This document shows positions 18,892 to 27,306 of a DNA stretch of 64,000 nt, one piece after another (position 1 is the stretch's first letter; each line of letters starts with the position of its first letter). This DNA is from Heteroruminococcus sp964370005. Its GTDB lineage: Bacteria; Bacillota; Clostridia; Oscillospirales; Ruminococcaceae. The position numbers and the translations under genes were made by a program. Location of the stretch: contig CAYJGR010000003.1 of assembly GCA_964370005.1 (NCBI GenBank), positions 1 to 64,000 on the forward strand, read 5' to 3'. The notes below the pieces were generated by a model. That model was given only the letters and a program-made list of their open reading frames with translations, was not told the origin of the DNA and did no database searches.

Positions 18892-19548
18892 CTATGAAAC
18901 AGTTAGGGTTATGCTCTGCTCGAAACAAGCAATATAATTCTCGCTCTCGGCGGTCTCGTAGACAAATATATCGACATCCACGCCGTACTGTCCTATCGCA
19001 AGTTCCTTTATAAGGTCATCTACCTCTATACTCCAACCGGGTGGCAATATAGCGCTTCGGTAAATTAGATCATCATCCTGTTGCAGGCGGTATTCAGCCT
19101 GGAGGTAATACCCATTTCCGGCGCAGTTCTCAATATAGACATCGCCGTTTTTGCCCAAGCTTTCAAACACCGGTTTCGCATTTAGTAGGTAGTGAAACTC
19201 ATCGGCGGGATAGTCCTCGCTACGCTGTGTCGACACCGGAAGAACCTGCATCTTGGCGGCGGGATGATCGGGCGGGGTATATTCATTGTTGTTCTCCTGT
19301 GGTTGTGGTGCTATTGTCGGCTCGCCACTACCCACCAGTGCTATGACCAGACCACCCAGCCCTATGAGTAGCATGGCCGCTAAACAGACAAGGGTGGCGG
19401 TTTTATTGTTTTTTCGCTGTAATGCCAAAGTGCCACTCATCCTTCCAAGATGATTTTTAAGGGTCTCTATGCTGTATATCCTTGTTATTGTACCACAAAG
19501 CGAGGTGTTTGTGTAGAGGTAAAACAGCCCATCGCCACACCCATCCAA
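18892..19548 (-). CDS. Hypothetical single-pass membrane protein
   Basis: This protein is not recognised. It has one TM segment (about 50-74 of the longest form), then a Pro/Glu-rich linker (PQPQENNNEYTPPDHP) and an extracellular domain of about 120 residues with two Cys. The start is uncertain. A TTG at 19548 has AAAGG upstream and gives 218 residues; an ATG at 19443 has GGAAGG directly against it, which is poor spacing, and would leave a short cytoplasmic tail. It begins eight bases after the response regulator stop, so it is probably cotranscribed with the two-component system and could be an accessory or target of it. Confidence 0.65.
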   Translation of the reverse strand: MDGCGDGLFYLYTNTSLCGTITRIYSIETLKNHLGRMSGTLALQRKNNKTATLVCLAAMLLIGLGGLVIALVGSGEPTIAPQPQENNNEYTPPDHPAAKMQVLPVSTQRSEDYPADEFHYLLNAKPVFESLGKNGDVYIENCAGNGYYLQAEYRLQQDDDLIYRSAILPPGWSIEVDDLIKELAIGQYGVDVDIFVYETAESENYIACFEQSITLTVS

Positions 19549-19556
19549 AAACGCCT

Positions 19557-20231
19557 TTATTTTGGTGGGATCACTTCGAATTTATACCCCCCACCATATA
19601 CCGAGGATATGACATATCCTGAGTGATCCAGCTTTTTTCTAAGGCGGGAAATTTCGTTCACAACGGTTTTCACACTTTGAAACTCGTCGTCACCCCATAC
19701 TTTTTCATATATCTCCCTCACCGACAGCTGTACATTCTCATTAAGCATAAAAAGCTGTAACAGCGCAAAATTTTTGGGGGTCAGCATCAAATCTATACCA
19801 TTTACATAGGCCTTGCCCATCAAGGTGTCAATCTCGAGCATACCCCTACTTACATTGGCGGAGGGTTTGACTGCATTTTTAAGCAAATATTTAAGTCGCA
19901 CAAGCAAAACCTCGAAAGAGTAAGGCTTTGCCAAATAATCATCACACCCCGCATCAAATGCCAATACCACATCCTCACTCTTGTTGTACCCTGTCAACAT
20001 GAGCACCGGCGTGTCAAATTCCTCTCGCAACTCCCTTAGGAAATCTATCCCGCTTCCATCGGGCATGCCTATGTCAAGCACAATGATATCGGGTGGAGCA
20101 GCTTTTAATTGCTGTTTTGCCACCGCCAACGTCGTGGCTATCTTGACGCCATAGCCCTCCTCCCCGAGCATTTTGCTATTAAATTTCTGCACCATTTCGT
20201 TATCTTCCACAAGCAGTATAGTTTGGCTCAT
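19557..20231 (-). CDS. OmpR/PhoB-type response regulator
   Basis: This 224-residue DNA-binding response regulator has an N-terminal receiver domain (about 3-115) with the acidic pair EDNE, the phosphoacceptor Asp in VLDIGMPDG (about 53) and the conserved Lys in LAKPYSF. The C-terminal winged helix (about 130-222) ends in GGGYKFE. Its start overlaps the sensor kinase stop by four bases, so the pair is translationally coupled. Target genes are unknown. Confidence 0.95.
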   Translation of the reverse strand: MSQTILLVEDNEMVQKFNSKMLGEEGYGVKIATTLAVAKQQLKAAPPDIIVLDIGMPDGSGIDFLRELREEFDTPVLMLTGYNKSEDVVLAFDAGCDDYLAKPYSFEVLLVRLKYLLKNAVKPSANVSRGMLEIDTLMGKAYVNGIDLMLTPKNFALLQLFMLNENVQLSVREIYEKVWGDDEFQSVKTVVNEISRLRKKLDHSGYVISSVYGGGYKFEVIPPK

Positions 20232-22213
20232 ATGTGATGTCCCTCCTCCTGACCCGCATATACCGGCACGGTGAATTTTACGGTGGTGCCCTCATCTTTG
20301 ACGCTCTCCACCTCAAATTCCCCGCCATGCGCTGTAACAACGGTTTGGCAAATATATAGCCCCAACCCCATGCCGCCCGAACTCGACACGCCACGGTTTG
20401 TTACATCTTCCAGTAGCTCAGGGGCGATTCCCTCACCTGTATCGCTTACCTCTACCGTGATATATGACCCCTGTGCCCTCGCTGTCACGCTTATTTCACC
20501 ATCCTTGGTGTGGCGTATGGCGTTTGTCAAAAGATTATTCATAACCGTTACATAATTATCCTTGTCGACATAGACAAAGGGAAGATTGCGGGGGATGTCA
20601 CAGCTTATTATGTTGCGATTTTGCCCTCCCAACATCCTGTGGGCCTGCACACATCCATCAAGTAGGCGAACAAAGTCGGTTTTGGCGCGAATTTCTGTGA
20701 CGGCCAGTGTTGCCATATCCACCATTCCGCCCACCATTCGACCAAGTCTTGCCGTTTCATCCCTTATGATATTTATAGTTTCCTTTGTTTCTTTTACAGG
20801 TATATTCTCCTTACCCACCTGTCTGTAAGCATAATCCATCCCTGTGGCGATGACCGTGAGAGGTGTACGCATTTCATGGCTCATATCTTGTAAAAATTCG
20901 GTTTTCATTTTGTTGAGGCTCTCCATATTTTGGGCATGGTCGAGAGCTTCACGCTCGGCATTTTTGGCCTCCCTCACCATCTTCATGGTGATATCAAATA
21001 TGGCCAGCGCCTCAAATATCGCAAATATTAAAATGGATATCTCGGTTAAACTATCATGTATATCAAATAGTGCAACACCATTATAATAAAAAATATCGCT
21101 TATTGCAGCATAGGAAAATATCAAAAATGATATAGCTGTTATTTTTTCTACCGTTCTTATTTTTTCTTTTTTCTTTATTTTTTGACCTATCCATATACCG
21201 ATGGATGTGGCATAATAGGCAATCGCAACGATATATACAACATTTACAGCCAATATCATATAGGAGTTTGTAACGGTATCTGCAAAAATAAAAAATACAC
21301 TGAAGGCCAAAAACACAGCCCCAAATATATTAGTTAGCAATTTGCTTGTACATTCTCTAAATTGTAAAGACATTATATATGCCAAAAGTGCCGAACTCAG
21401 TGCCACAGTGACATACTCGGTCTTTATGGCTACCACCCAAGGTATCGTATTGAAAAAATCGTAAAAAACCTTTGTTCCCACCAAGGACAGGCGCAAACTA
21501 AACACAAGACACATAGCCGAAAAGCACAAATTCAGTGCCTTGTTTTGCAGTATGGCGGCAAAAAGCAGATGTATAATAAACAAAATAAAAAGCATACCCA
21601 CCATAAACATCTCTATGGCCGTTTGTAGCCCTGTAAACCAAGTTACTGCCGTGGTATCACCCACCAAAATATGTGTATAGTGGCTACCGTTTCGGTGTAC
21701 AAAATTTGCACCCTGCAATACGATCTCAAACTCACTGTCATCGGCCCTTGCATCGACCGATATCTCTCCATATGCCGGCACAAAGGTATCAGGTTCGCTC
21801 GACGGCACCCCTATACTGCCCCTGTATTGTCCGTTTATATAAGCAAGTCTTGCATAATCCCCTATTATATGAAATCTGTAATAACCATTATCCGGCATGA
21901 GTAGGGTAAGCCTTGCCGTGCGAGAGTTGTTTGTATCCACCGGGTTGCCGATCTTAATCTTATCCTCATTTGTCGCAAACTCCTCCGGGGTCAGCATTTC
22001 ATTTGGGATATGCTCAACATCACCTCGGAGTCGCACCACGGTGTTATCCAAATCCATACCGCTTAAATCCCACACTCCATCTTTGGAATACACCTCGGTG
22101 TAATTAACTTGCGTATGGCGTAGCTCCACCTTTACATACCACAAAAAAAGGCAAAACACAAATATACCCAAAAGAGCTATCCATATTAAATTGACACTGT
22201 ATTTGTTTTTCAT
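20228..22213 (-). CDS. Sensor histidine kinase with 7TM-DISM-like sensor
   Basis: This 661-residue kinase has an N-terminal TM, then an extracellular beta-rich domain (about 35-190) with YYRFHIIGDY and NGQYRGSIG, as in 7TMR-DISM receptors. Seven hydrophobic segments follow (about 200-410), then a coiled coil. The kinase core has the H-box SHEMRTPLTV, N-box NNLLTNAIRHT, DTGEG and GLGL motifs. The ATG with AAAAGGGTG eight bases upstream is preferred to a GTG seven codons earlier. The sensor type often detects carbohydrates or other small molecules; the signal here is unknown. Confidence 0.92.
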   Translation of the reverse strand: MKNKYSVNLIWIALLGIFVFCLFLWYVKVELRHTQVNYTEVYSKDGVWDLSGMDLDNTVVRLRGDVEHIPNEMLTPEEFATNEDKIKIGNPVDTNNSRTARLTLLMPDNGYYRFHIIGDYARLAYINGQYRGSIGVPSSEPDTFVPAYGEISVDARADDSEFEIVLQGANFVHRNGSHYTHILVGDTTAVTWFTGLQTAIEMFMVGMLFILFIIHLLFAAILQNKALNLCFSAMCLVFSLRLSLVGTKVFYDFFNTIPWVVAIKTEYVTVALSSALLAYIMSLQFRECTSKLLTNIFGAVFLAFSVFFIFADTVTNSYMILAVNVVYIVAIAYYATSIGIWIGQKIKKKEKIRTVEKITAISFLIFSYAAISDIFYYNGVALFDIHDSLTEISILIFAIFEALAIFDITMKMVREAKNAEREALDHAQNMESLNKMKTEFLQDMSHEMRTPLTVIATGMDYAYRQVGKENIPVKETKETINIIRDETARLGRMVGGMVDMATLAVTEIRAKTDFVRLLDGCVQAHRMLGGQNRNIISCDIPRNLPFVYVDKDNYVTVMNNLLTNAIRHTKDGEISVTARAQGSYITVEVSDTGEGIAPELLEDVTNRGVSSSGGMGLGLYICQTVVTAHGGEFEVESVKDEGTTVKFTVPVYAGQEEGHHI

Positions 22214-22299
22214 TTTGTACACCCTTTTACACACTGTTTACGTAATTGTATCATAATTGAGGGTGTTTGGGTAGCATAGCCACAAACAAACTATACCTG

Positions 22300-22430
22300 C
22301 GCTACGATTTTTTGGTTAGGGGGTAGTTTTGGGGGTGTGCGTACTCATACCCGTGACCGCCCCCCGGTCTCGGGCTGATGTACGTGCGCACCAAAGCTGC
22401 CGCCTAAGCGGAAAAGCGGAGTGCACACAG
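22300..22430 (+). repeat. Dispersed hairpin element, copy A
   Basis: This copy lies between the SorC-type regulator (downstream end) and the sensor kinase (upstream end). It opens with GCTACGATTTTTTGGTTAGG, shared exactly with copy B. The hairpin has GTGCGTAC (22337-22344) pairing with GTACGTGC (22380-22387), then an internal loop, CCCG/CGGG, and GACC/GGTC around a C-rich loop. A second small hairpin, CCGC-CTAA-GCGG, follows, and then GAAAAGCGG. No coding potential is seen. Confidence 0.85.
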
Positions 22431-22481
22431 CCACCAATACAAAGTCTCCCCCGCCATCATGTGACGAGGGAGAGAATATAA

Positions 22482-23450
22482 CTATTGTGCCTTGCGTAGT
22501 ACCGCTTCGGCTGTGAATTTGTCGGTTATTAGCACATCGACATACCCACCACGTAGCGCTCCAAGCACAGAATCATGCTTTTGGGGGCCACCACTTATGG
22601 CAATCACCTTTTTATGCTTTTTGAGATCTGCAAGGTCTATTGCCACCACCTTGCGGCTGACCGACGAGGTACAGGGGACACCGTCTATATCAAAAAACTT
22701 GGCACATATATCCCCCACTGCATGATTGTCCACGAGCTCTCGCACAATCTCCTCACCATATCTTGCTTTGAGGGTGAAATCCTCGCCCATGCTGGGGTGC
22801 TCACCTATTCCTATGAGGGTGATATCACTTTGCTTGCTGCGCTCAAGGGCGTCGGCTATGTGGGGTTCTTGCTTTATGGCGGTGCAAAGTTCCTCACTTT
22901 GGCAGAGATACGGGGCATTTATGATGTGACCCACACCGTCATATTTTTGGATAAGCCTTTGGGCTATGATGTTAGGTTGAGTCATGGAATCGGCTGTACC
23001 GGCTCCTCCGAGCAGTGTCACAACCTCAAGCCCCGAAACACTGCGGTTCTCCCCCAAAAAATCGACCATCATCTCAAGGGTGCGCCCCCAAGCAATGCCC
23101 ACCTTTGTGCCCGCACGCAGCAGATGTTCAACATATCTTGCGCCTGCCATAGCAACCTTTCGGCTGATTTCCTCCTGTTCGTTCTCAACGCAGTCGGCAA
23201 TCTTGACATCGGTAAGCCCAAAATGATCCTTGAGTCGCGACTCAACCTCCAAAAGATGTTTGACATTTTGCCGGTCAACTATATCGATCTTGACCATACC
23301 TTCCTCTCGGGCCTCACGCAGAAGTCGTCCGAGAGTTATACGAGAAATATTGAGCATCCCCGCAATTTCGGTCTGGGTATAATCCTTCTCGTAATAATAG
23401 TACACCGCCTTGAGCTTGAGGTAATAACGCTGTTGTGCACCTATAGGCAT
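22482..23450 (-). CDS. SorC/DeoR-type sugar-binding transcriptional regulator
   Basis: This 322-residue regulator has an N-terminal helix-turn-helix (about 20-55, DYTQTEIAGMLNISRITLGRLL). The large C-terminal sugar-phosphate-binding domain has GIAWGRTLEMMV near 115 and VTLLGGAGT. This is the SorC/CggR family, which responds to phosphorylated sugars or polyols. The ATG at 23450, with GGAGTGA upstream, is preferred to an adjacent TTG. It starts 37 bases after the lpdA stop, as last gene of the dehydrogenase operon. It may control that operon; this is an inference. Confidence 0.92.
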   Translation of the reverse strand: MPIGAQQRYYLKLKAVYYYYEKDYTQTEIAGMLNISRITLGRLLREAREEGMVKIDIVDRQNVKHLLEVESRLKDHFGLTDVKIADCVENEQEEISRKVAMAGARYVEHLLRAGTKVGIAWGRTLEMMVDFLGENRSVSGLEVVTLLGGAGTADSMTQPNIIAQRLIQKYDGVGHIINAPYLCQSEELCTAIKQEPHIADALERSKQSDITLIGIGEHPSMGEDFTLKARYGEEIVRELVDNHAVGDICAKFFDIDGVPCTSSVSRKVVAIDLADLKKHKKVIAISGGPQKHDSVLGALRGGYVDVLITDKFTAEAVLRKAQ

Positions 23451-23487
23451 CAAGCTTCACTCCAATCTCTAAGGGTGTGGAGGGTAC

Positions 23488-24870
23488 TTAGCCCCTCTTT
23501 TTGGGAAGATGGATACAACGACCCAGCGCATCGGCACAAGCCTCCATAAACGCCTCGGAGCAGGTGGGATGAGCATGGATGATGTCGGCCGCCTCCTGCA
23601 CCGTGATTTCGGTGGTCATAAGGGTGGTAGCCTCAGCAATCATCTCAGTAACACCGGGGCCCACCATGTGTACACCCAAAATCTCGCCGTATTTCTTCTC
23701 GGCTACAACCTTTATAAAGCCCTCGGTCTCGCCACTCGCCAATGCACGTCCATTGCCTACAAAGGGGAAACGTCCCACAATCACATCGCCACCGTACTGC
23801 TCCTTTGCCTCCTTCTCGGATAGTCCGACAGAGGATGCCTCGGGGATGGTGTAAACACAGCCTGGGATTTTCGATAGGTCAGCCTTCTCGTTGTGACCCA
23901 TACAGCAAGCAGCGGCGGCCTCGCCCATCTTAAAGGCGGGGTGAGCGAGCATACTGCGGCCGTTTATATCACCCGGAGCATAGATGTTGGGGATGTTTGT
24001 GCGCATGTAGTCATCAACCACTATCTTGCCACGCTCGGTCTTGATTTTATCTGCAAGTGTGCCAAGGCACTCGAGGTCGGCCACACGACCGATGGACAAA
24101 AGAATTTTCGAGGCTTCAAGCTTCTCGCCCGAGGCCACAACATAGGTCTTGCCACCCTCGTCCATAATCTGCTCAACCTTTTTGCCGCAAAGCAGTTTTA
24201 TGCCCTGCTTTTTCATGCTCTTGGTCATAGAGGCCGATATTTCTTCATCGAGATTTGCAACAATCCTGTCCATCATCTCTACCACGGTCACTTCGCTGCC
24301 GAATGCGGCGAATGCTGTCGCCACTTCACAACCTATGACACCGCCACCTATAACCACCAACTTCTCGGGCAATTCGGTGAGCTCGAGCACACCGTCAGAG
24401 GTCACCACATTGGCATTTTCAACGCCGGGGATGGGGATAATACCGGCCTTAGAACCACCACAAAGCAGGGTATTCTTGGCCTCATAGGTCTTGCCCTCAC
24501 ACTCGATTTTGGTCTCGCCCACCATCTTGGCGGTACCCTTGATCACATCGACACCGTAGGAGCGCAAAAGGCCTGCAACACCGTCGGTTAGGGTCTTGAC
24601 CACGCCCGCTTTATACTCGACAACTTTTTTCATGTCAACAGCGGTCTTAGGGTCATTTAAAATGCCACGCTTTGCAGCGTGATGAATGTTCTCAATATAT
24701 TCTGCGGTCTTGATATAGGTTTTTGTGGGGATACAGCCACGATTGAGGCAGGTGCCACCCACAACATCTTTTTCAAACAAAATTACTTTTCCGCCCAACT
24801 GTGCGCCCTTTATGGCCGACACATATCCTGCGGGGCCACCGCCAATAACTGCAATATCATACATAGCCAT
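23488..24870 (-). CDS. lpdA: Dihydrolipoyl dehydrogenase (E3)
   Basis: This 460-residue FAD enzyme reoxidises the dihydrolipoyl group of E2, passing electrons to NAD. FAD-binding GGGPAG is at 10-15, and the redox disulfide is Cys41/Cys46 in GGTCLNRGCIP. The NAD domain has VVIGGGVIGCEVA, and the C-terminal His-Glu pair lies in HAHPTCSEAF. GGAGATAA precedes the ATG. It is the fourth gene of the pdhA-pdhB-pdhC-lpdA run. Confidence 0.96.
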   Translation of the reverse strand: MAMYDIAVIGGGPAGYVSAIKGAQLGGKVILFEKDVVGGTCLNRGCIPTKTYIKTAEYIENIHHAAKRGILNDPKTAVDMKKVVEYKAGVVKTLTDGVAGLLRSYGVDVIKGTAKMVGETKIECEGKTYEAKNTLLCGGSKAGIIPIPGVENANVVTSDGVLELTELPEKLVVIGGGVIGCEVATAFAAFGSEVTVVEMMDRIVANLDEEISASMTKSMKKQGIKLLCGKKVEQIMDEGGKTYVVASGEKLEASKILLSIGRVADLECLGTLADKIKTERGKIVVDDYMRTNIPNIYAPGDINGRSMLAHPAFKMGEAAAACCMGHNEKADLSKIPGCVYTIPEASSVGLSEKEAKEQYGGDVIVGRFPFVGNGRALASGETEGFIKVVAEKKYGEILGVHMVGPGVTEMIAEATTLMTTEITVQEAADIIHAHPTCSEAFMEACADALGRCIHLPKKRG

Positions 24871-24952
24871 ATGGATTATCTCCTTATTTCATTACAGGCA
24901 CCCCATGTCCCAAAACGACGCAAGGTGCCTGCTTTTTAATTATGCTCTACTC

Positions 24953-26257
24953 TTACAGCAGGATGTCCATGGGATTCTCAAGTAGCTCCTTGATGCGAAG
25001 CTCAAACTTGGCGGCCGTTACGCCGTCCAGGATGCGGTGATCAAATGTCAGGGACAGACCCATCATCTTCTTGACCACTACCTGACCCTCAACCAGTGCA
25101 AGCTCGTCACGCACACGGCAAACGCCCATGATAGCCGAGTTGGGTTGGTTGATAATAGGCGAGAAAGAGTCCACATCGAACATGCCCATATTGGAGATAG
25201 AGAATGTGCTTCCGCTGTACTCCTCCATCTTAAGTCCGCCGTTTCTGGCACGGTTTGCAAGGTCTTTGGCCTGTGCCGACAGCTTAGACAGTGCCAGCAT
25301 ATCGGCGTTGCGGATAACAGGCACGATCAAACTACCCTCGGTGCCCACAGCAAAACCAAGGTGAGTACCCTTATGGGTGATAAGGTCGTCGCCCTCGATA
25401 GAACTTCTGGCCAAGGGATTCTCTGATACGGCGATAGCGCAAGCCTTCATGACAAAGTCATTGATAGAAATGCGGTTCTCCTTTTCCTTGCCCTCGTTTA
25501 TCTTGGCGCGAAGCTCGAGCATTGCGCCCACGTCGGCCGAGATGTTCTGAGTCACGGTGGGGCTGGTGAAATAGCTCTCGGTCATGCGCTGTGCAATGAC
25601 CTTGCGCATACCTGCAAGGGGTGTGCGGCTCTCGATTTCGTCGTCACCTGCCACCCCGGTACCTGCACCCAATACATCGCTCTTGGTGATTTTTCCGCCA
25701 AAGCCTGTGCCGGCTACGCCAGAAAGATCAATGCCACGATCGGCGGCGATATTCTTTGCAAGGGGGGTTGCCTTTATAACATCTTCGCCCACAACCTCGC
25801 CACGCTTGCCGGTGGGGGTGACCATCGAGAGATCAACGCCCTGCTCGGATGCAAGCTTCTTGGCGTAAGGGGTAGCGGCCACGGGGCCACCTGCGGCCAC
25901 AGGGGCTACAGGGCCTTCGCCGGGGATGGACATAAGCACACCCGAGGGGGCGGCGGCCTCCTGTGCGGGAGCGGCGGGTGCTGCAGCGGCAGCGGGGGCA
26001 CTCTCGGGAATGGCCTCGCCGGGGTCACCGATCCAGCCGATTGTCTCGAGCACGGGGATTACATCACCCTCGCCTGCGGTGAGCTTTAGAATGGTACCTG
26101 CGGCGGGTGCCTCGGATTCCATTGTGATTTTATCGGTCTCTATTTCCATGATGGGCTGATCCATCTCAACCACATCGCCCTCTTTGACAAGCCATTTGAT
26201 GATTTTTCCCTCTTCCATGGCCATGCCGTTTTTAGGCATAAATATAGCTGTTGCCAT
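24953..26257 (-). CDS. pdhC: Dihydrolipoamide acyltransferase (E2), duplicated E3-binding domain
   Basis: This 434-residue core subunit of a 2-oxoacid dehydrogenase complex begins with one lipoyl domain (1-77) with the lipoylated Lys43 in ETDKITMES. An Ala/Pro-rich linker carries two peripheral-subunit-binding domains in tandem: about 129-160 (TPYAKKLASEQGVDLSMV) and 163-195 (TPLAKNIAADRGIDLSGV). The catalytic acyltransferase domain ends with DHRILDG (His407, Asp411). Most E2 proteins have one such binding domain; two might raise the E1/E3 load of each chain. Substrate could be pyruvate or acetoin. Confidence 0.94.
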   Translation of the reverse strand: MATAIFMPKNGMAMEEGKIIKWLVKEGDVVEMDQPIMEIETDKITMESEAPAAGTILKLTAGEGDVIPVLETIGWIGDPGEAIPESAPAAAAAPAAPAQEAAAPSGVLMSIPGEGPVAPVAAGGPVAATPYAKKLASEQGVDLSMVTPTGKRGEVVGEDVIKATPLAKNIAADRGIDLSGVAGTGFGGKITKSDVLGAGTGVAGDDEIESRTPLAGMRKVIAQRMTESYFTSPTVTQNISADVGAMLELRAKINEGKEKENRISINDFVMKACAIAVSENPLARSSIEGDDLITHKGTHLGFAVGTEGSLIVPVIRNADMLALSKLSAQAKDLANRARNGGLKMEEYSGSTFSISNMGMFDVDSFSPIINQPNSAIMGVCRVRDELALVEGQVVVKKMMGLSLTFDHRILDGVTAAKFELRIKELLENPMDILL

Positions 26258-26295
26258 CGCTACTTAACCTCCATATAATCTTTATTCTTTTGAGA

Positions 26296-27279
26296 TTATA
26301 TAATCTCACGCACAGCCTCTTCAATGCGCTTTACGCTGGGCAGTGCTTCGGCCTCGAGATAGGGGTTGAAAGGTACGGGGCAGGACATAGCGCCCACACG
26401 CTTGATAGGTGCATCAAGGTAGTAGAAGGCATCGCTGTCGGTGATGGTCGAAACGATTTCGCCACCAAATCCGCCAAATGTCACAGCCTCATGCACTACG
26501 ACCAACTTCTTGGTCTTCTTAACGGTATCGATGATGGCCTGGGTGTCCAGGGGTACAAGGGAACGCAGGTCAAGCACCTCAACACTCTTGCCTTCAGCGG
26601 CCAGTTTTTCGGCCACTTCCAACGCCATCTGTACACAACGGCCATAGGTGACGATGGACAAATCACTGCCCTCACGCTTTACATCGGCCACACCAAAGGG
26701 GATGGTGTAGTCTTCCTCGGGCACATGACCCTTAGCCTTGCGGTAAAGCAGTTTGGACTCGATGAAGATAACGGGGTTGTCATCACGAATAGCGGTCTTT
26801 AGAAGTCCCTTGGCGTCGTAGGGAGTGGAGGGAGCCACCACCTTGAGGCCGGGTACATGGGTGTACATCTGCTCAAGCGACTGGGAATGCTGAGCGGCCG
26901 CACCTGTACCGCCACCTGCGGGCAGACGAAGCACCATGGGAATTTTAACCTTGCCGGCAAACATGTAGTGCATTTTTGCGGCTTGGTTTATGATCTGGTC
27001 ATAACAAACCGCCATAAAGTCCGAGAACATAAGCTCTACTATGGGTCTCATGCCTGTGATGGCCGAACCGATAGCACTGCCCATAAATGCAGTTTCGGAA
27101 ATAGGGGTGTCGATAACTCTATCCTCACCGAACTCCTGCACCATGCCTCTGGATACACCGAAAGCACCGCAGTATAGTCCGATATCCTCGCCCATAAAGT
27201 AGACGTTTTCATCACGACGCATTTCCTCACTCATAGCCTCTCGGATTGCGTCAGCGTAAAGAATTTCTCTTGTAGCCAT
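26296..27279 (-). CDS. pdhB: Pyruvate (or acetoin) dehydrogenase E1 beta subunit
   Basis: This 327-residue beta subunit begins with REILYADAIREAMSEEMRRDENVYFMGEDIG, which carries the Glu that activates thiamine diphosphate. It also has the transketolase-like pyrimidine and C-terminal domains (RIEEAVREII at the end). It completes the active site with the alpha subunit encoded 27 bases upstream. Sequence alone does not separate pyruvate from acetoin specificity; the absence of other acetoin genes slightly favours pyruvate. Confidence 0.94.
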   Translation of the reverse strand: MATREILYADAIREAMSEEMRRDENVYFMGEDIGLYCGAFGVSRGMVQEFGEDRVIDTPISETAFMGSAIGSAITGMRPIVELMFSDFMAVCYDQIINQAAKMHYMFAGKVKIPMVLRLPAGGGTGAAAQHSQSLEQMYTHVPGLKVVAPSTPYDAKGLLKTAIRDDNPVIFIESKLLYRKAKGHVPEEDYTIPFGVADVKREGSDLSIVTYGRCVQMALEVAEKLAAEGKSVEVLDLRSLVPLDTQAIIDTVKKTKKLVVVHEAVTFGGFGGEIVSTITDSDAFYYLDAPIKRVGAMSCPVPFNPYLEAEALPSVKRIEEAVREII

Positions 27280-27306
27280 GCTATTTATTCCTCCTTTGCT
27301 TCTGTT

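Noticed and set aside
22575..23549. A 324-residue plus-strand frame
   Set aside because: It mirrors the SorC-type regulator and has no recognisable domain or ribosome site.
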